Shown here: positions 1 to 28,808 of the stretch, in pieces
Layout of the letters: every line of letters starts with the position of its first letter
Position numbering within the stretch: position 1 is the first letter of the stretch
Assembly: GCA_965153355.1 (NCBI GenBank)
Contig: OZ231126.1
Coordinates: 78,244,001-78,308,000 of the forward strand
Direction of reading: 5' to 3'
DNA: 64,000 nucleotides
Source: Flaccisagitta enflata
Taxonomy: Eukaryota > Chaetognatha > Sagittoidea > Aphragmophora
The notes under the pieces: model-generated
Told to the model about the DNA's origin: nothing
The model's input: the letters and a program-made list of their open reading frames with translations, nothing else
Database searches by the model: none
Made by a program: the position numbers and the translations under genes

Positions 1-5216
<5,216 letters not shown>

Positions 5217-5244
5217 GGTTGAAAAGTAGTTGCCGATTGAGACT

Positions 5245-5254
5245 CTTTTTATAG
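5245..5254 (-). promoter_or_regulatory. Possible TATA box of the prominin-like gene
   Basis: CTATAAAAAG on the minus strand, 29-38 bp upstream of the ATG. If used, transcription would start very close to the ATG, giving a 5' leader of only a few bases, so an upstream start is equally possible. Confidence 0.25.
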
Positions 5255-6237
5255 TTATAATTCTTCCGTAGCTGTTGATCCTTTCTACTTAACAATACAC
5301 TGACTTTATGTCGGTTTACGACTCATCTTTTACGTGATAAAATTTGTTTCGTGCTTCTATGTCTGTTTTATATCGACGTCAATGTTTGATGTTTTGGTTG
5401 TTAATTTCGCCTTAAGCGTTTTAAAAATCCCAACCGTTTATTTCAGTCATTACTTAAAATTTTTTTACATAAGATTTATGTCTGTACAGGTAAACCCCGG
5501 GTATGGAGGCAATGACTTTTTTTTCTTTCGTTGCGTCATCGTCGTCATTCTCATCGTCATCAACAATGTCGTCCTCTTTTGACATCGTCGTTATCGTCGT
5601 CATCGTCGTTATCATCATCGTCGTTATCGTCGTCGTCTGCGTAATCTATGATTCCATGTCGCTTCAAGACACGCTAGAGGGAATTTTCGATGAAAACCTA
5701 GAAACCTCGAGTAAAACAAGGTCATGATCGGCATCCACGCTTGTTACAAAGTTGCCTGTGGACAATTCGTTTATTCATTCATTCATTCATTCATTTACTT
5801 AATTGTTCCTTCATTCAATCATTCAATCATTTTTATTTTGGAATCCTTCGATTTTTTCCCTTCTCTCCTTCCTTGTTGCAACAATTCATCCATGGTTGAA
5901 TCCATAAATAGGTTTAATCTCTTTTTCATTCAAACACTCATTCATTCAGACACTCATTCCCTCAATTACATACCCATTTAATCATTCATTAGTCCATTCA
6001 ATGAGAAATTGTTAAGTCAGCATTAACAGCTTCATGTTTCTGCATTGAAGCAATAAGAATCATCAAGCTTACATTCGATCATTGTCTAATTTGATCATTG
6101 TTTAGGTGACCAATAATTTTCTGATCACTGAATGGAGTGACGACGGTGTATATTTAACCGTTTAAGTAACGAACTGACCAACAACATCGACCATACATAG
6201 ATTTCCCTTAAATCCGTGTTACGCGGCAAAAGGGAAT
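5255..6237. other. Intergenic, no gene recognised
   Basis: AT-rich sequence with a degenerate TCGTCATCGT tract (about 5530-5640) and ATTC-rich stretches (about 5765-5990). Short open frames here are low-complexity. Nothing with domain character. Confidence 0.6.
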
Positions 6238-6505
6238 AACAAGGCCAAGTAGGCCAACGATGCGTCCTCTTTGAATGAATGTTTTTTTATGAATGAATGT
6301 TTTTTTATGAATGAATGTCATTTGTGAATGAATTAATGATTTAATGAATGAATTACAAGATATATGCTTCTTTTACTGGGTCAGAACCACTTTTCTGTTG
6401 AAAAAATGCTTGATTTTGATGTTTTTAATGAATGCGTTTACAACCGACAGACAGACAGACCGACGGACACAGCCTATTATAGAGATGCGAGGACGCATCT
6501 AAAAA
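6238..6505 (+). mobile_element. Family C element, GATGCG subfamily
   Basis: Starts AACAAGGCCAAGTAGGCC and has the 5' motif GATGCGTCCTC, an AATG-rich core, (GACA)n, and the 3' hairpin AGATGCGAGGACGCATCT plus AAAAA. The 11-bp 5' motif is the exact reverse complement of the hairpin's right side, loop included. Confidence 0.8.
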
Positions 6506-6665
6506 TCCTCATGAGCTGCGATCAATAAAATTTGGGAAAGAAGACATTTTCAGGGTCTCTGATTAGTCAGAACATGGCATTGAGATGATCATGATTGGTC
6601 ATTCTAAATATTTCGCGACGTCATGCTACGTAATAACCAGATAGATTTAACAAATTTAAGAAAAC

Positions 6666-6667
<2 letters not shown>

Positions 6668-6757
<90 letters not shown>
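6668..6757 (+). repeat. (TC)n microsatellite
   Basis: Pure dinucleotide tract of about 90 bp. Confidence 0.97.
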
Positions 6758-6760
<3 letters not shown>

Positions 6761-6974
6761 ATTTTCTCTCTGTGTGTTTCTTTTGATGTTTTGAAGAATC
6801 GTTTTGGATACCGGGAAGGACGCAGAATTTTTAATTGGACGGGACGCGGACGTTGATTGTTGATGGAGATCTGTAATGACAACTAGAGAGATTGTGTTCG
6901 TGACCTTAATGTTCCGGAAGGTTCTTATTTTTTGGACATAATGATTGGTCAGTTTTGACGTACATTTTACTTAG

Positions 6975-7007
6975 TTGTTGTTGTTGTTGTTGCTGTTGTT
7001 GCTGTCG

Positions 7008-7082
<75 letters not shown>

Positions 7083-7160
7083 TTGTTGTTGTTGTTTTTG
7101 TTGTTTTTGTTATATTGTTGTTGTTGTTTTTGTTTTTCTTTTCAAGGTGGTTGTTGTTTT
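6975..7160 (+). repeat. (TTG)n microsatellite
   Basis: TTG-rich tract decaying into TTTTTG and GATGTTG units; upstream flank of an A/B element. Confidence 0.93.
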
Positions 7161-7241
7161 TGTTGTTGATGTAGATGTTGTTGTTGTTGATGTTGTTGTC
7201 GTGGTTGTTGGTGTTGCTTCTTCATTCTCTTCTTCTTTGTC

Positions 7242-8001
7242 TTTTGGGCAGCGGCCCCGGAGGGGCCGATGACCTATGATTCCACATAGGGCAATTTTGT
7301 TTCTCTGTTTCTCCATCTATTTCGGTTCCCCCCCCCCTCAAGCCATTCTAGACCTCAAATCAGCCCTCAAACTGCTCCTCCAGACCGCAAATCAGCATTC
7401 TCAGGCCTTCTAAGGCTTGAAATAAGCCCTCTCAGGCTTCAAATTAGTTCTTCCAGACCGCAAATCAGCCTTCTCAGGCTTGAAATCAGCTCATTCAGCA
7501 ATCGAATTAGCCCTCCTTAGCCTAAAATTAGCCCTTGCAGACCTTTATTAAGCCGCTCAGGGCTCAAATCAGCCCTCGTAGACCTTCTCAGGCCTGTAAT
7601 CAGCTGATACAGACATCAAATCAGCTCTTCCAGACCTCAAATCAGCCTTGTTATGCCTGAAATCAGCTTATTCAGGCCTCAAATGAGCCCTCCTAAGCCT
7701 AAAATCAGCCTCTTGGGACTCATATCAACCCTCGCAGACCTCAAATCAGCCCTCTTAGGCTTGAAATCAGCTCATTCAGGTCTCAAATTAGCCCTCCTAA
7801 GCCTAAAATAAGCCCTTGCAGACTTGAATCAAACCTCTCAGGAGTCAAATCAGCCCTCGTGGACCTGAATCAAGCCTCTCACGACTCAAATCAGCCCTTG
7901 GTGAAATCATAGGTCATCAGGCCTCTCAACATCACAATGATAAATAACATCGATGGTGCAACGGGAACCGCTGTCCATATGACGCTAGAGCGACCTGTTT
8001 C
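7242..8001 (+). mobile_element. Family A/B foldback element, copy 3 (B type)
   Basis: 5' TTTTGGGCAGCGGCCCC, the hairpin CCTATG...CATAGG, a C-run, then a degenerate 20-bp CTCAAATCAGCCCT array. A short inverted arm (ATCATAGGTCATCAGGCC) follows, then the tail CAACGGGAACCGCTG and hairpin CGCTAGAGCG, ending GACCTGTTT. Confidence 0.8.
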
Positions 8002-8033
8002 CTCTATTTCTTCTCTTTTTTCTTTTTCGTTGC

Positions 8034-8455
8034 GGACACGCTACTCTTTATGAGGCTTTGTTCGTCAGTCTGAAAAGGTTGAAAAGCGCGCAAACGAGCA
8101 TTTGTCTTTGAGATTGTCTGAGTGTGTGAGCGTGTATGGGGAGGGCTAGGGTGTGGTTGGAGGTCGTATGGCCCGATTCAATCAACATGGAGCGAAGGAC
8201 AAACCGACGGACGGACCGACGAATGGACAAAGTCTCACACAGAGACAGAGTTGCGCGTCCGCAATGATATTGTGACCCTGCGTCACTCGTTCTTCCTCTT
8301 TTTTTTTCTCCCCCTGTTTTGAAAATAGTTGGAATTATTCACATCTGCCCATCTGGCCCGATTCAATCATCATGGAGCGAAGGACGGACCGATGGACGGA
8401 CCGATGCGATGGACCAAGTCTCACACAGAGTTGCGCGTCCGCAAATCGCAACTAA
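8034..8455. mobile_element. Degenerate family C fragments
   Basis: GTTGCGGACACGCTACTCT at about 8034 (minus-type 3' hairpin) follows the end of A/B copy 3. Two further ends of the type GAGTTGCGCGTCCGCAA occur at about 8240 and 8417 with duplicated flanks (CGATTCAATCA, GGAGCGAAGGAC), so at least two nested or duplicated copies are present. Confidence 0.5.
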
Positions 8456-8827
8456 AAAACGCAACGAAGCTGACTGCTCTAATTAGAGTCTAATGTCTCA
8501 TTCTAGTAATTTACTAATTACATTCATTTTCCGCCACAGCGGAGTTTTATTTGTTTTCATTGCAAAAAATATCAAAATCATAGTCAAAGCTTGTACCAGA
8601 ATGATAGTAACCATTTCAATAAAGGTTTAGGATAGTTTAGCTGAAGCTATCAGGGCATAAATTGTAAGGTTGGTTCACATGCGGCGGTGGTTTAGTAGAG
8701 GCAGGTTTCTTCCAGTTGAACCTTTGTCGATAATTGTAGTATGGTGTGGTCTTTAAAAGAATTACATTAGTTGTAAAAAAGAAAAAGCGAATGCTCGTGG
8801 CATAATCAAGGATTTGAGTTGTTGCAA
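8456..8827. other. Intergenic, nothing recognised
   Basis: AT-rich sequence with no long open frame and no clear repeat. Confidence 0.5.
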
Positions 8828-8991
8828 ATTAGTCAAAGACTGAGCCATGCGAAAAGATTTTTTAAGTCCATAAGAACCTGTAATGTTTTGGTAAGTAAGA
8901 TCTAACTTACCAAAACATCACCTTAAAGATAGAACAATTTCACTACAGGTTCTTATGGACTTAAAAGATCTTTTCGCATGTCTTTGATTAG
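8828..8991. repeat. 164-bp hairpin (MITE-like)
   Basis: Outer arms ATTAGTCAAAGAC/GTCTTTGATTAG enclose AAGTCCATAAGAACCTGTA and its inverse, with a second palindrome (TTTTGGTAAGT...ACTTACCAAAA) in the middle. A foldback element or its remnant. Confidence 0.7.
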
Positions 8992-9177
8992 GAAAAAAAT
9001 CTCAGCAAATCTCAACTAAAAATCACATGAAAGGAGAAAGAAGGCAGGACACGACATCAAAATATGATAACGATTTCAAAAGGAAAGACAAATCCCAGGC
9101 AAACAAAATGTCATCAAATGTAAGTAAAAGCTAAATCAATACGATATAGTGGTAAAGAGATTTGATTCCGCAACATG

Positions 9178-9954
9178 AATAGTCGCAAAAGCGTTAGATG
9201 GTCAGCGGTACCCGTTGCCCCTATGTGAATATATGTGATGTGAGATGGTGAGAGGGGCAGCGGCCCCGAAGGGGCCGATGACCTATGCTTAGTAAGTTTT
9301 GAAGCTGAAGGATTAAATTTGAGCCATGAGGCTGTGATTTGAACCATGAGACTGTGATATGAGGCTGGAGTCTGTGCTTCGAGCCATGAGGCTGTAATTT
9401 GAGCCTCGAAACTGTGATTTGAGCTTCTGGGCTGTGATTTGAGCCTCAAGGCTGTGATTGAGCCTCAAGTCTGGTATTTGAGGCTTGAGGCTGGGATATG
9501 AGGCTTTAGGCTGGGATACCAGCCTCAAGGCTGGGATTTGAGTATCTAGCCTATGATATGAGCCATGTGGCACTTATTTGAGCCTCGTGGCTGTGATTTG
9601 AGCCTCAAGGCTAGGATTTGAGGCTTGAGGCTGGGATTTGAGGGTTTAGGTTGGGATTTGAGCCTTGAGGCTGGGATATGAGTCTCGAGACTGGGATATG
9701 GGCCTCTAGACTAGGATTTGAGCCTCAAGGTTGGGATTTGAGTGTTGAGGCAAGGATTTGGGTCTTGAGGCTAGAATTTGGGCCTCTAGACTAAGATTTG
9801 GGCCTCTAGACTAGAATTATGGCCCCAAGGTCAGGATATGAGCTTTGAAGGGGGTGGACGGAGGAGAAGAAGAAGAAGAAGGAGAAGAAGGAAAAATTTC
9901 CCCTATGTGTGAAAGCATAGGTCATCGGCCCCTTCGGGGCCGCTGCCCAAAAAG
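9178..9954 (-). mobile_element. Family A/B foldback element, copy 4 (B type, complete)
   Basis: Read on the minus strand: GGGCAGCGGCCCCGAAGG, CCTATG...CATAGG hairpin, GAA-rich (reads TTC) spacer, about 25 copies of a 20-bp GGCTCAAATCCCAG-type unit, inverted arm, then tail TAGGGGCAACGGGTACCGC and hairpin AACGCTTTTGCG. The ends match copy 7. Confidence 0.82.
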
Positions 9955-10334
9955 CGTTGACTATAAATGTGGGCGGGATACATGAGGATCCATCTATCCT
10001 TTAAGCGATGGATGAAGTATTTTGAAAAAAAAAATGGCAAAAGACGGTCGAGGGAAGTGAAAATGTATTCATAAATGTATTTGCACTTTGATATCAACAG
10101 CATAAAAAGAGGATGGAAAGAAATTTAGCACCATCTTTGTGGACCTCGATTACAAAACATATTGAATCTCAACTATTTCTTTTATTGGGGCATCCATTCG
10201 AGATATCCATCCATCCATCCATCCATCCATCCGTCAACTCATCCTTCTCATTAATCCCTTTTGCATCTCACTGCCATCACACCGCTGTGTTCTAGCCCCA
10301 CTCGCCTCAATTCTCGTCGTTTACACTTATGAAA
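9955..10334. other. Intergenic, 3' side of the TSP1/SRCR gene
   Basis: AT-rich with a short (CATC)n tract near 10200. No gene seen. Confidence 0.5.
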
Positions 10335-11018
10335 ATTACGCCTCTACTACATCCTCCTCATAACACTTGCAACTCCTCTCGTCCCTGTGCAACCCCAGAC
10401 AGGGTTTCCCTTCATCCATTTGCCCGAGACACTCTCTTTACCTCCTTTCCACTCTGATTACAAAATCTTGAATTACGCCTCTACTACATCCTCCTCATAA
10501 CACTCGCAACTCCTCTCATCCCTGTGCAACCCCGGACAGGGTTTCCCTTCATCCATTTGCCCGAGACACTCTCTTTACCTCCTTTCCACTCTGATTACAA
10601 AATCTTGAATTACGCCTCTACTACATCCTCCTCATAACACTCGCAACTCCTCTCATCCCTGTGCAACCCCGGACCGGGTTTCCCTTCATCCATTTGCCCA
10701 AGACACTCTCTTTACCTCCTTTCCACTCTGATTACAAAATCTTGAATTACGCCTCTACTACATCCTCCTCATAACACTCGCAACTCCTCTCATCCCTGTG
10801 CAACCCCGGACAGGGTTTCCCTTCATCCATTTGCCCGAGACACTCTCTTTACCTCCTTTCCACTCTGATTACAAAATCTTGAATTACGCCTCTACTACAT
10901 CCTCCTCATAACACTCGCAACTCCTCTCATCCCTGTGCAACCCCGGACAGGGTTTCCCTTCATCCATTTGCCCGAGACACTCTCTTTACCTCCTTTCCAC
11001 TCTGATTACAAAATCTTG
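10335..11018. repeat. Five tandem 137-bp copies of the TSP1/SRCR gene's 3' end
   Basis: Units start at 10335, 10471, 10608, 10745 and 10882, and the sixth is the coding copy itself at 11019-11155. Each unit contains about 105 bp of the last coding exon (the final Cys-rich stretch and stop) plus about 32 bp of 3' flank (CAAGATTTTGTAATCAGAG on the minus strand). 137 is not a multiple of three, and the extra copies hit a TAA early, so they are untranslated. Confidence 0.92.
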
Positions 11019-11020
11019 AA

Positions 11021-22308
<11,288 letters not shown>

Positions 22309-22830
22309 TGGTCGCTTTTCACCAAGTTTTTGTCTTTTGTCTATTAGATCAAATCAAGAGCAATTGTATGTATTGATCACACTGAAAATCAGAGAAAAAT
22401 AGGACTGAGCCAAATGAGCTAGATGAGCTAAAATGCTCAAAATCACTCAACCAGCAACCACCTATACTATGCTCACTGACATGCTGTCTTGTATTTACAT
22501 GCTCCCATCAAAACATTTATTTATCCCATTTAAAATCAGAAAAAAAAACTGAGCTGAATGAGCTAAGTGAGCTAAAATGCTTAAAAACACCCTCACAGAT
22601 AAGCAGTTACGCTCACTGATATGCTTTTTAGTATCTGCTTTCTTAAACATATATCAAAATATTTATTCATTTATCATATTTGAAATAAAAAAAAGAAACT
22701 GAGCTAAATGAGCTAAATAAGCTAAATGAGCTAGAATCCTCCCAAACACCCTCACAGATGAGCAGCTATGCTCATGAATATGTTTTCTTGTATTTGCATG
22801 CTCAAACAAACATAAATACACTCCTGGCGA
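22309..22830. repeat. Three tandem copies of a roughly 150-bp AT-rich unit
   Basis: Each unit has ACTGAGC...ATGAGCTAAATGAGC, then ACACCCTCACAGATGAGCAG, then a CATGCT...TATTTGCATGCT stretch. Starts lie near 22395, 22540 and 22695. The same unit recurs in a second array at 24720-25150. Confidence 0.75.
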
Positions 22831-24329
22831 ATGTCACAATCTCTTTTTGACAAGAGAACCCGACTCACCACCACGTTAACAGTGTTACCGCAATGTCTAT
22901 TGCATTGTGACAAGTTTTTATAGTTGGATGACCTTCCTAACTACCTGGATTACCTTGCTAAAGCATTTTTTGTGACTCCCCCCTACCCCTAGGGGTAGTA
23001 AAAATTAGGTCAAATTGGCCACATTGGCATGTCCGGATTTTGTCCGGACAAGCAAATAACAAGCAAAACCTATCAAAAATAGATTATCTGATCATTTCTC
23101 AGCTTTTAATCAGTTATCATCATTCCAATGTGATGTACAAAAAATTTCATCCTACTGCGCAAATGCTAAGTTGTTCAAATATTGTATTATCATCAAATTT
23201 TGATCCTTCTAATTTTTTTGCTATTTCATGGCAAAATCTGAGTATGCCGATTATCTTTTTTTAAAACACTATAAATTCTCAAAGTTAATCACTTTTCAGG
23301 TTTCTATCTAATAGAGGACTACTTGAAGGACATACGCTCCAAATTTCATGCCACTGTGACACCCCAATCCTGCGTAATGACACTTTTCTTCAAGCGTGAT
23401 TATTCTGCACACCCCCCCAGCTCTTCTGTCACGCTCATGTCACGCTTTAAGTCTGTCACTGTCACGCCATTGTGAAACTGATGATGGAAATTTGGATAAC
23501 ACAATGAGAAAGAGCATGAAATTTTGCATATACACTGAAAATTTCAGGTCTTAACTCCCGGGCATTCAGCCATAATGAAATTTTCAATATGATTGGTCAG
23601 TAAATTGTTGCAGAATAATCACGCTTCAAGATGAATCTTCGTAGTTAATTCTTTGTTATAGGCGCATGTATGCACTCCCACCAGAATGGTAAAGCAAAAA
23701 AATCATGAAATGCCCATATCTTGGAAACCCTTTGAGAGAGACAAAAGATTTTTTGCGTGGATCAATACTGTACTGTAACTATTACGAACAGAGCATTTGG
23801 TGCATCTGGGACACATCTAACCAACCCAACCAGCCCAACCAGCCAACCACCCAAAAACAAAAAAAACGGCATAACTTCTAAAATATTTGTCCGATTTGGC
23901 TGAAATTTTGCACAGTGGTTCTTTCAGAGAATGCCTACATAAATTAATCGTTGCCGAAAGATTCAGTAAATTTTTGCCAACTGGCCCAACCAGCCAAAAA
24001 AGCTGCTTATAGAGAATTTTCAAAAAAAATTGAAATCTCAATTTTTTTCAGCAGAATTGGGTCTGATTGAATTCTTGAACTGTGATTTAGTAAAATATTC
24101 CCGTTTTTTTGGTTTTGCTGACTTTAACAACTCAATTTTTGCTTATTTTCGATCATTATTTGTTGCATTTCAGCCTAATTTACATGAAAATCAAGGATCG
24201 GTAACAAAATTCAGTTTTTGAACCATGTTCATATTGACATGAGCTATCTGATTATGAATGTTTTTGACAAATTTTCTCAATTTTGAAATTGACCTATTTG
24301 GCCATCTCTCAAAAAGGAGATTATAGAAA
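22831..24329. other. Intergenic AT-rich DNA, no gene recognised
   Basis: Contains an 18-bp inverted pair AAGCGTGATTATTCTGCA at about 23394-23411 and 23610-23627, a possible MITE remnant, and a CCAACCAGCC tract near 23820. No open frame with domain character. Confidence 0.5.
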
Positions 24330-25432
24330 CAGCCTCCTTTATTGATCCTACTTAAAATCATAAAAAATAAAAAAAAATTCAATTTGCAATTTTTGTAAAT
24401 AAATCTTTAAAAAATTGTAGCGCCAAAAATATTTGTTGTAGAGCATTCTGCTTGGCGCCAAATGAAAGAGAATTATTGCATTTATTTACCTTATCAATCT
24501 CATCGGAGGGCTCATTTGGTCGGTGGAGATGCTTAACTTTCGCATAAGAAAATGAAAACCCTGTTTCTCTTGAATATGTCAAAAAGCCAAAGACTGACTA
24601 CAACTTTTTTCCCGACAATATGAAATAATCTTTAGTCATAACTATTTCAACGAAAAGTGGAAAATTCTGTCCACCAAAGGCAGTTGTCGCCACAGGAAAA
24701 ACTTCAATACCGGATATATATTTTAACAAATTAAAATAAGACTGAGCCAAATTAGCTAGATGAGCTAAAATAATCAATATGATTCAACCAGACAACCAGC
24801 TTTGCTCGCTGACATGCTTTCTTGTATTTGTATGCCTAAATCAAAACATCAATTTATTCATCCTATTTAAAATCAAAGAGAAAGCACAAGCTAAATTAGC
24901 TAAATGAGCTAGAATATTTGAAAACGCCCTTACAGAGGAGCAGCTCTGCTCACTGACATGTTTTTTTTAATTTGCTTGCTTAAACAAGTTTGAAAATATT
25001 TATTCATTTATCATATTTGAAATCAAAAAGAATAAACTGAGCTAAGTGAGCTAAATGAGCTGAAATGCTCAAAAACGCCCTCACAGATGAGCAGCTGTGC
25101 TCATAAACATGTTTTCTTATATTTGCATGCTCAAACAAACATAAATACACTCTTTTATTGATCCTACACAAAATCGTAAAAAATCAAAAAAAATTTCATT
25201 AAAATTTTTCATAAATAAATCTTTCAAAAATCATAGCGCAAAAAATATTTGTCGTAGAGCATTCTGCTTGGCGCCAAATTAAAGAAAATTGTCAAATTTA
25301 CTTACCCTATCAATTTCATTGGAGGCCCCAATTGGTCGGTGGATATTCTCAACTTTCTCATAAGAAAATGAAAACCCTGTTTCGCTCAAATATGTCAAAA
25401 AGTCGAAGACTGACTTCGACTTTTTTCCCGGT
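24330..25432. repeat. Tandem array bracketed by a roughly 280-bp direct duplication
   Basis: 24330-24615 and 25155-25432 are diverged copies (shared: GCATTCTGCTTGGCGCCAAA, GTCGGTGGA, CATAAGAAAATGAAAACCCT). Between them, 24720-25150 holds three copies of the 150-bp unit also seen at 22309-22830. Confidence 0.75.
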
Positions 25433-26279
25433 CAATCCAAGCGATGTTCATCACCAATCCTTGTTCACTTTATCAACATGATGCGAAAAATGCCCAAAAA
25501 AGTAAACGGCTTTCCCCTTATGAAGGTAAATATGCTGATAAGTGAAAGGACACCAAATTCGGGATTGACACGCTCTTCGTATTGTTGATGCGCAACTTCA
25601 ACTTCAATTCCTCAGCTATTGTCAACTTAGGCGGCTTTCTTTTGGCGTGACTGACTCTCCTGCATCCACCAACTGCATATGCATTAGCCATTACACGAAA
25701 ACAGGGTGTCCAATAAATTTGGCAAAATCTTAAAGATAGCATCTAATAGCTATTCTCAACTGATCGTTTTCATCCAAATAATGGTCAACAATAATGGTGT
25801 GATAATTTTAAATACTTATCATTCAACAGGCAGCAAGAATCCATGAGAATAGGTCCATACAAGGCAGGAAAGGTCCATATGAAGTTGTCATGACAAAATT
25901 AGCTTTGATGAGCAACAGACAACTGATCATTTATTTCTAGTTATTCAAGCTGAATTTTTTCAATACCTTGAGCCAATTCTGAGTAAAAAGGATTGTCCTG
26001 CTTCAATGATTTATACCGACCTGTTTATTGACCACATTTGGGTGCTTAACTTGATGTTAAAGAGGTCTAGTAAGCTGCTATTCTCTGCCATGTTTTCTTG
26101 GTAAAAATTCCCTAAAATTGGAAAGTTTGTCTGAAAGTTTGCCTTTTTAAACCAAAGAAGTCCACATGAAAAACTGCGCATTTTAGCATCTAATAGAACT
26201 AATTGAGAGACTACATACCAAATTTAAAAAATCAGCAATAATATTAAAAAATCTCAGGATTATGTCAAAATTGTGGGAT
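25433..26279. other. Intergenic AT-rich DNA, nothing recognised
   Basis: No long open frame or clear repeat seen. Confidence 0.5.
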
Positions 26280-26462
26280 TTTACCGTCCATCCCATTCTA
26301 GACCAATTTTGACCCCAGGAATCCAAATCTGCAGTCAAAAATGGTCTCAGGTCAATATTTCGATAGGCTACAGCTACATTTATCAGGTCAAAATACTATA
26401 TAAGGTCTAATTTTCAAAATTGGAAATTTGTCAATCTGATTGCAGATTCAAAATCCTTGCAA
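26280..26462 (+). repeat. Dispersed repeat, one of an inverted pair
   Basis: Matches 59796-60000 in reverse orientation over about 180-200 bp (shared GACCTGAG...ATATTTCGATAGGCTAC). Confidence 0.75.
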
Positions 26463-26714
26463 AAAACTGTGTATGGTATGGTATGGTATGGATTTATGCT
26501 CATAAGTGCAAATAAAATACACCTTTACAAAATTCATGTAAATGAGCTGTACAATTCTTCATTGTACGAATACGTAACAAACCCGCAATAAATATACATC
26601 GTATAAAAAGTTAAATAGACATACCAATAATCGGTAAATCATCCGCTTTGACATAAGAAAAAAACAAAACATCGTTCCACAGTCAGTTCGATAAAAAAAG
26701 TGAAGTCCTCTATG

Positions 26715-27148
26715 CAGGGGCCTGAAGAGGCCTATACACCCTATACAAATTATGGGGGCCCGGGCCTCAGGAGGGCCCGGAGGGCCCTTTTATTGTTATA
26801 GAATATAAAAGGAAAGAAAAGGAAAGAGGGAGAAAAGAAAAGGAAAAAAAAATTTTGGCTCCCTTGTAAACCAAGGCCCTGAGGGAATGGTTTGCAAAAC
26901 CAGGCCCTCACCTAATCATACAAATGATGAAAACTCTTTTCAAAATAATAAAAAAGATTTCCTATTTTTATTACAGATCAAATTGCATAGTTTGACACTT
27001 GGATTTTCTTCTCCAAATAAAATGTACAGAGACTTTAAAATGATATGTAAAAAATGTGCTATCATTTCAGCCAGCAATTATTTCAAAATTAGGGGGGGCC
27101 CGGATTTTTGGATTGTATAGGGGCCCGAAATTTCTTTGCTGGCCCCTG
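26715..27148. mobile_element. Non-autonomous hAT-like element with perfect 8-bp target duplication
   Basis: Terminal inverted repeats CAGGGGCC...GGCCCCTG, flanked by CCTCTATG at 26707-26714 and 27149-27156. The CAGGG start and 8-bp duplication are hAT hallmarks. Internal GGGCCCGG-rich ends and an AT-rich centre; no transposase frame. Confidence 0.88.
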
Positions 27149-27156
27149 CCTCTATG

Positions 27157-27934
27157 TTTAAGTAACATATCAAATGCAGTTGGTTGACGGAGAAAAACAT
27201 ATGAAAAATCAGTGTATGTTCCTGGAATGGATATCACGAATGTACTATAAGTGAAATATAATTGTTTTGTAATAGGTATTATATGACGGCTTCCCTCCAA
27301 AGGCAACATTTAAGTTTCAAAGAAGATCAAAATAGAAAAAATGTATAAATGAAAATGCAAAAATAAGTGAATAAAGATGATTGAGATGGCTCAGATATAA
27401 TATTTAAAAGAAAAATTTGCATTGATTCAGCAAAAGGACCAATTTTAGCCAATGTTACAAAAAAATTACTTTGAAAATTTGTACTTATTTTATTTTTGGT
27501 CACTGACAGGGGGCTGGTTGAAATTCTAAATTTGCATAGGAAATGAAAAAATGAAAAAACAAAGAACATAGTTCTCTTCCCAAATCGATTACAGAGAGAA
27601 CTATGTTTTTCAAAATGCAAAATTTCCCTGTATTTGGCTTTCTTAGAATTTCAACCACAGAAAATGAAAAAAAGTGTAAGCAGAAAATCACTAAAAATCA
27701 TAATTTTCTTGCTTGTTTTCATGTGAATCGCATGGTTCAAATTGCATTTTAAGTCAGAATATGATAAAAATGTATGCACCAAGTATCCTTAGAGACAACT
27801 TGTCCACTAAAAGCATTCCAGTTTCATTATTGTCCTTATAATGATGCAAAAAGTATTGTGAAACACTTCATGTTCCTTCATAAATTAACCGTCATATACT
27901 CATTACCGGTTCATGACTTACAATAAAAGACTAT
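27157..27934. other. Intergenic AT-rich DNA, 3' flank of the LINE
   Basis: No domain-bearing frame. The LINE 3' end should lie near the right side, but I cannot place a tail or target duplication. Confidence 0.45.
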
Positions 27935-28273
27935 TCACTTTTTCATTCTTCCATTTGCGTACTTTAATTCCCATACATTCTCTATTTCGTTAATGATCTG
28001 GTCCAGTTTTTCACTATCTGAACTGTAGATATCTTTAAAGTCAATAGCGCCACGACTCGTATTCCTCCATTTGGGACAGTAATTGAGTCTATGATTTTCG
28101 TCATCAAGAATATCGCATTGTGGGCATTTTTCCGGAATTGTGCCTCTCATATTTTTGCCACATTCAAGCATACCATTTTGTGACATGAATATAGTTCTCG
28201 TTCTTTGTTTCTTCCCTTCTATAATCATCTTTTTTGGTTCAGCCTTGTAGACTTCACTCGAAAGTGCTTCATA
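27935..28273 (-). pseudogene. LINE ORF2 segment 4: C-terminal zinc knuckle
   Basis: EVYKAEPKKM then CPQC...ENHRLNYC, a CxxC-HxxxxC knuckle common at LINE C-termini, ending with a stop after GRMKK at 27935. Confidence 0.78.
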
Positions 28274-28387
28274 CTATGCCGGATCAACCAATAGGCTGAA
28301 AAAGCTATAGCTTAGGGCCCCGCGCCTCAGGGGGGCCCCGCTTCTGCAGCACCCACCCCTGGAAAAAAAAGGAAAAAAAAAAGGAAA

Positions 28388-28447
<60 letters not shown>

Positions 28448-28808
28448 AGCATGAACTTTTATGAAAACTTGATGTTGATGACATAATCGCAAAATTTGCT
28501 GCAAAAAAAACCAGGAATGTTTGCTTTAAATTTTTTCACGGTTTTATGCTTAACTGTAATGTAAATGTCATATTTTGTTTCATTTATTTTGAGCTCTTTA
28601 AATATGTCACTTATAGGCAAACAGGAAGTTACGCATGCTAGATGAAAATTTTTTCAACTGGTTTTGAGTTATTTGGTAAATGGGGGGGACAAAGAGGGGG
28701 GTTAGCAGGGGGGGCAAAGACGGGTTTAAAAGGCGGAAAAGAGGGGGGGTTAGGGGCCCCGCGCCCCTAGCCTAGCTTAGGGCCCCGCGCCCTGTTGATC
28801 CGGCTTAG
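28274..28808. mobile_element. Non-autonomous hAT-like element inside the LINE
   Basis: Ends CTATGCCGGATCAAC and GTTGATCCGGCTTAG (15-bp inverted repeats, one mismatch), target duplication GCTTCATA at 28266-28273 and 28809-28816. Contains GGGGCCCCGCG-type subterminal repeats and a (GAAA)n tract at about 28388-28447. No transposase. Confidence 0.88.

Noticed and set aside
22309-26700. tRNA or other structured RNA genes
   Set aside because: I looked for A/B-box-like tRNA signals and found none convincing; this check by eye is weak.
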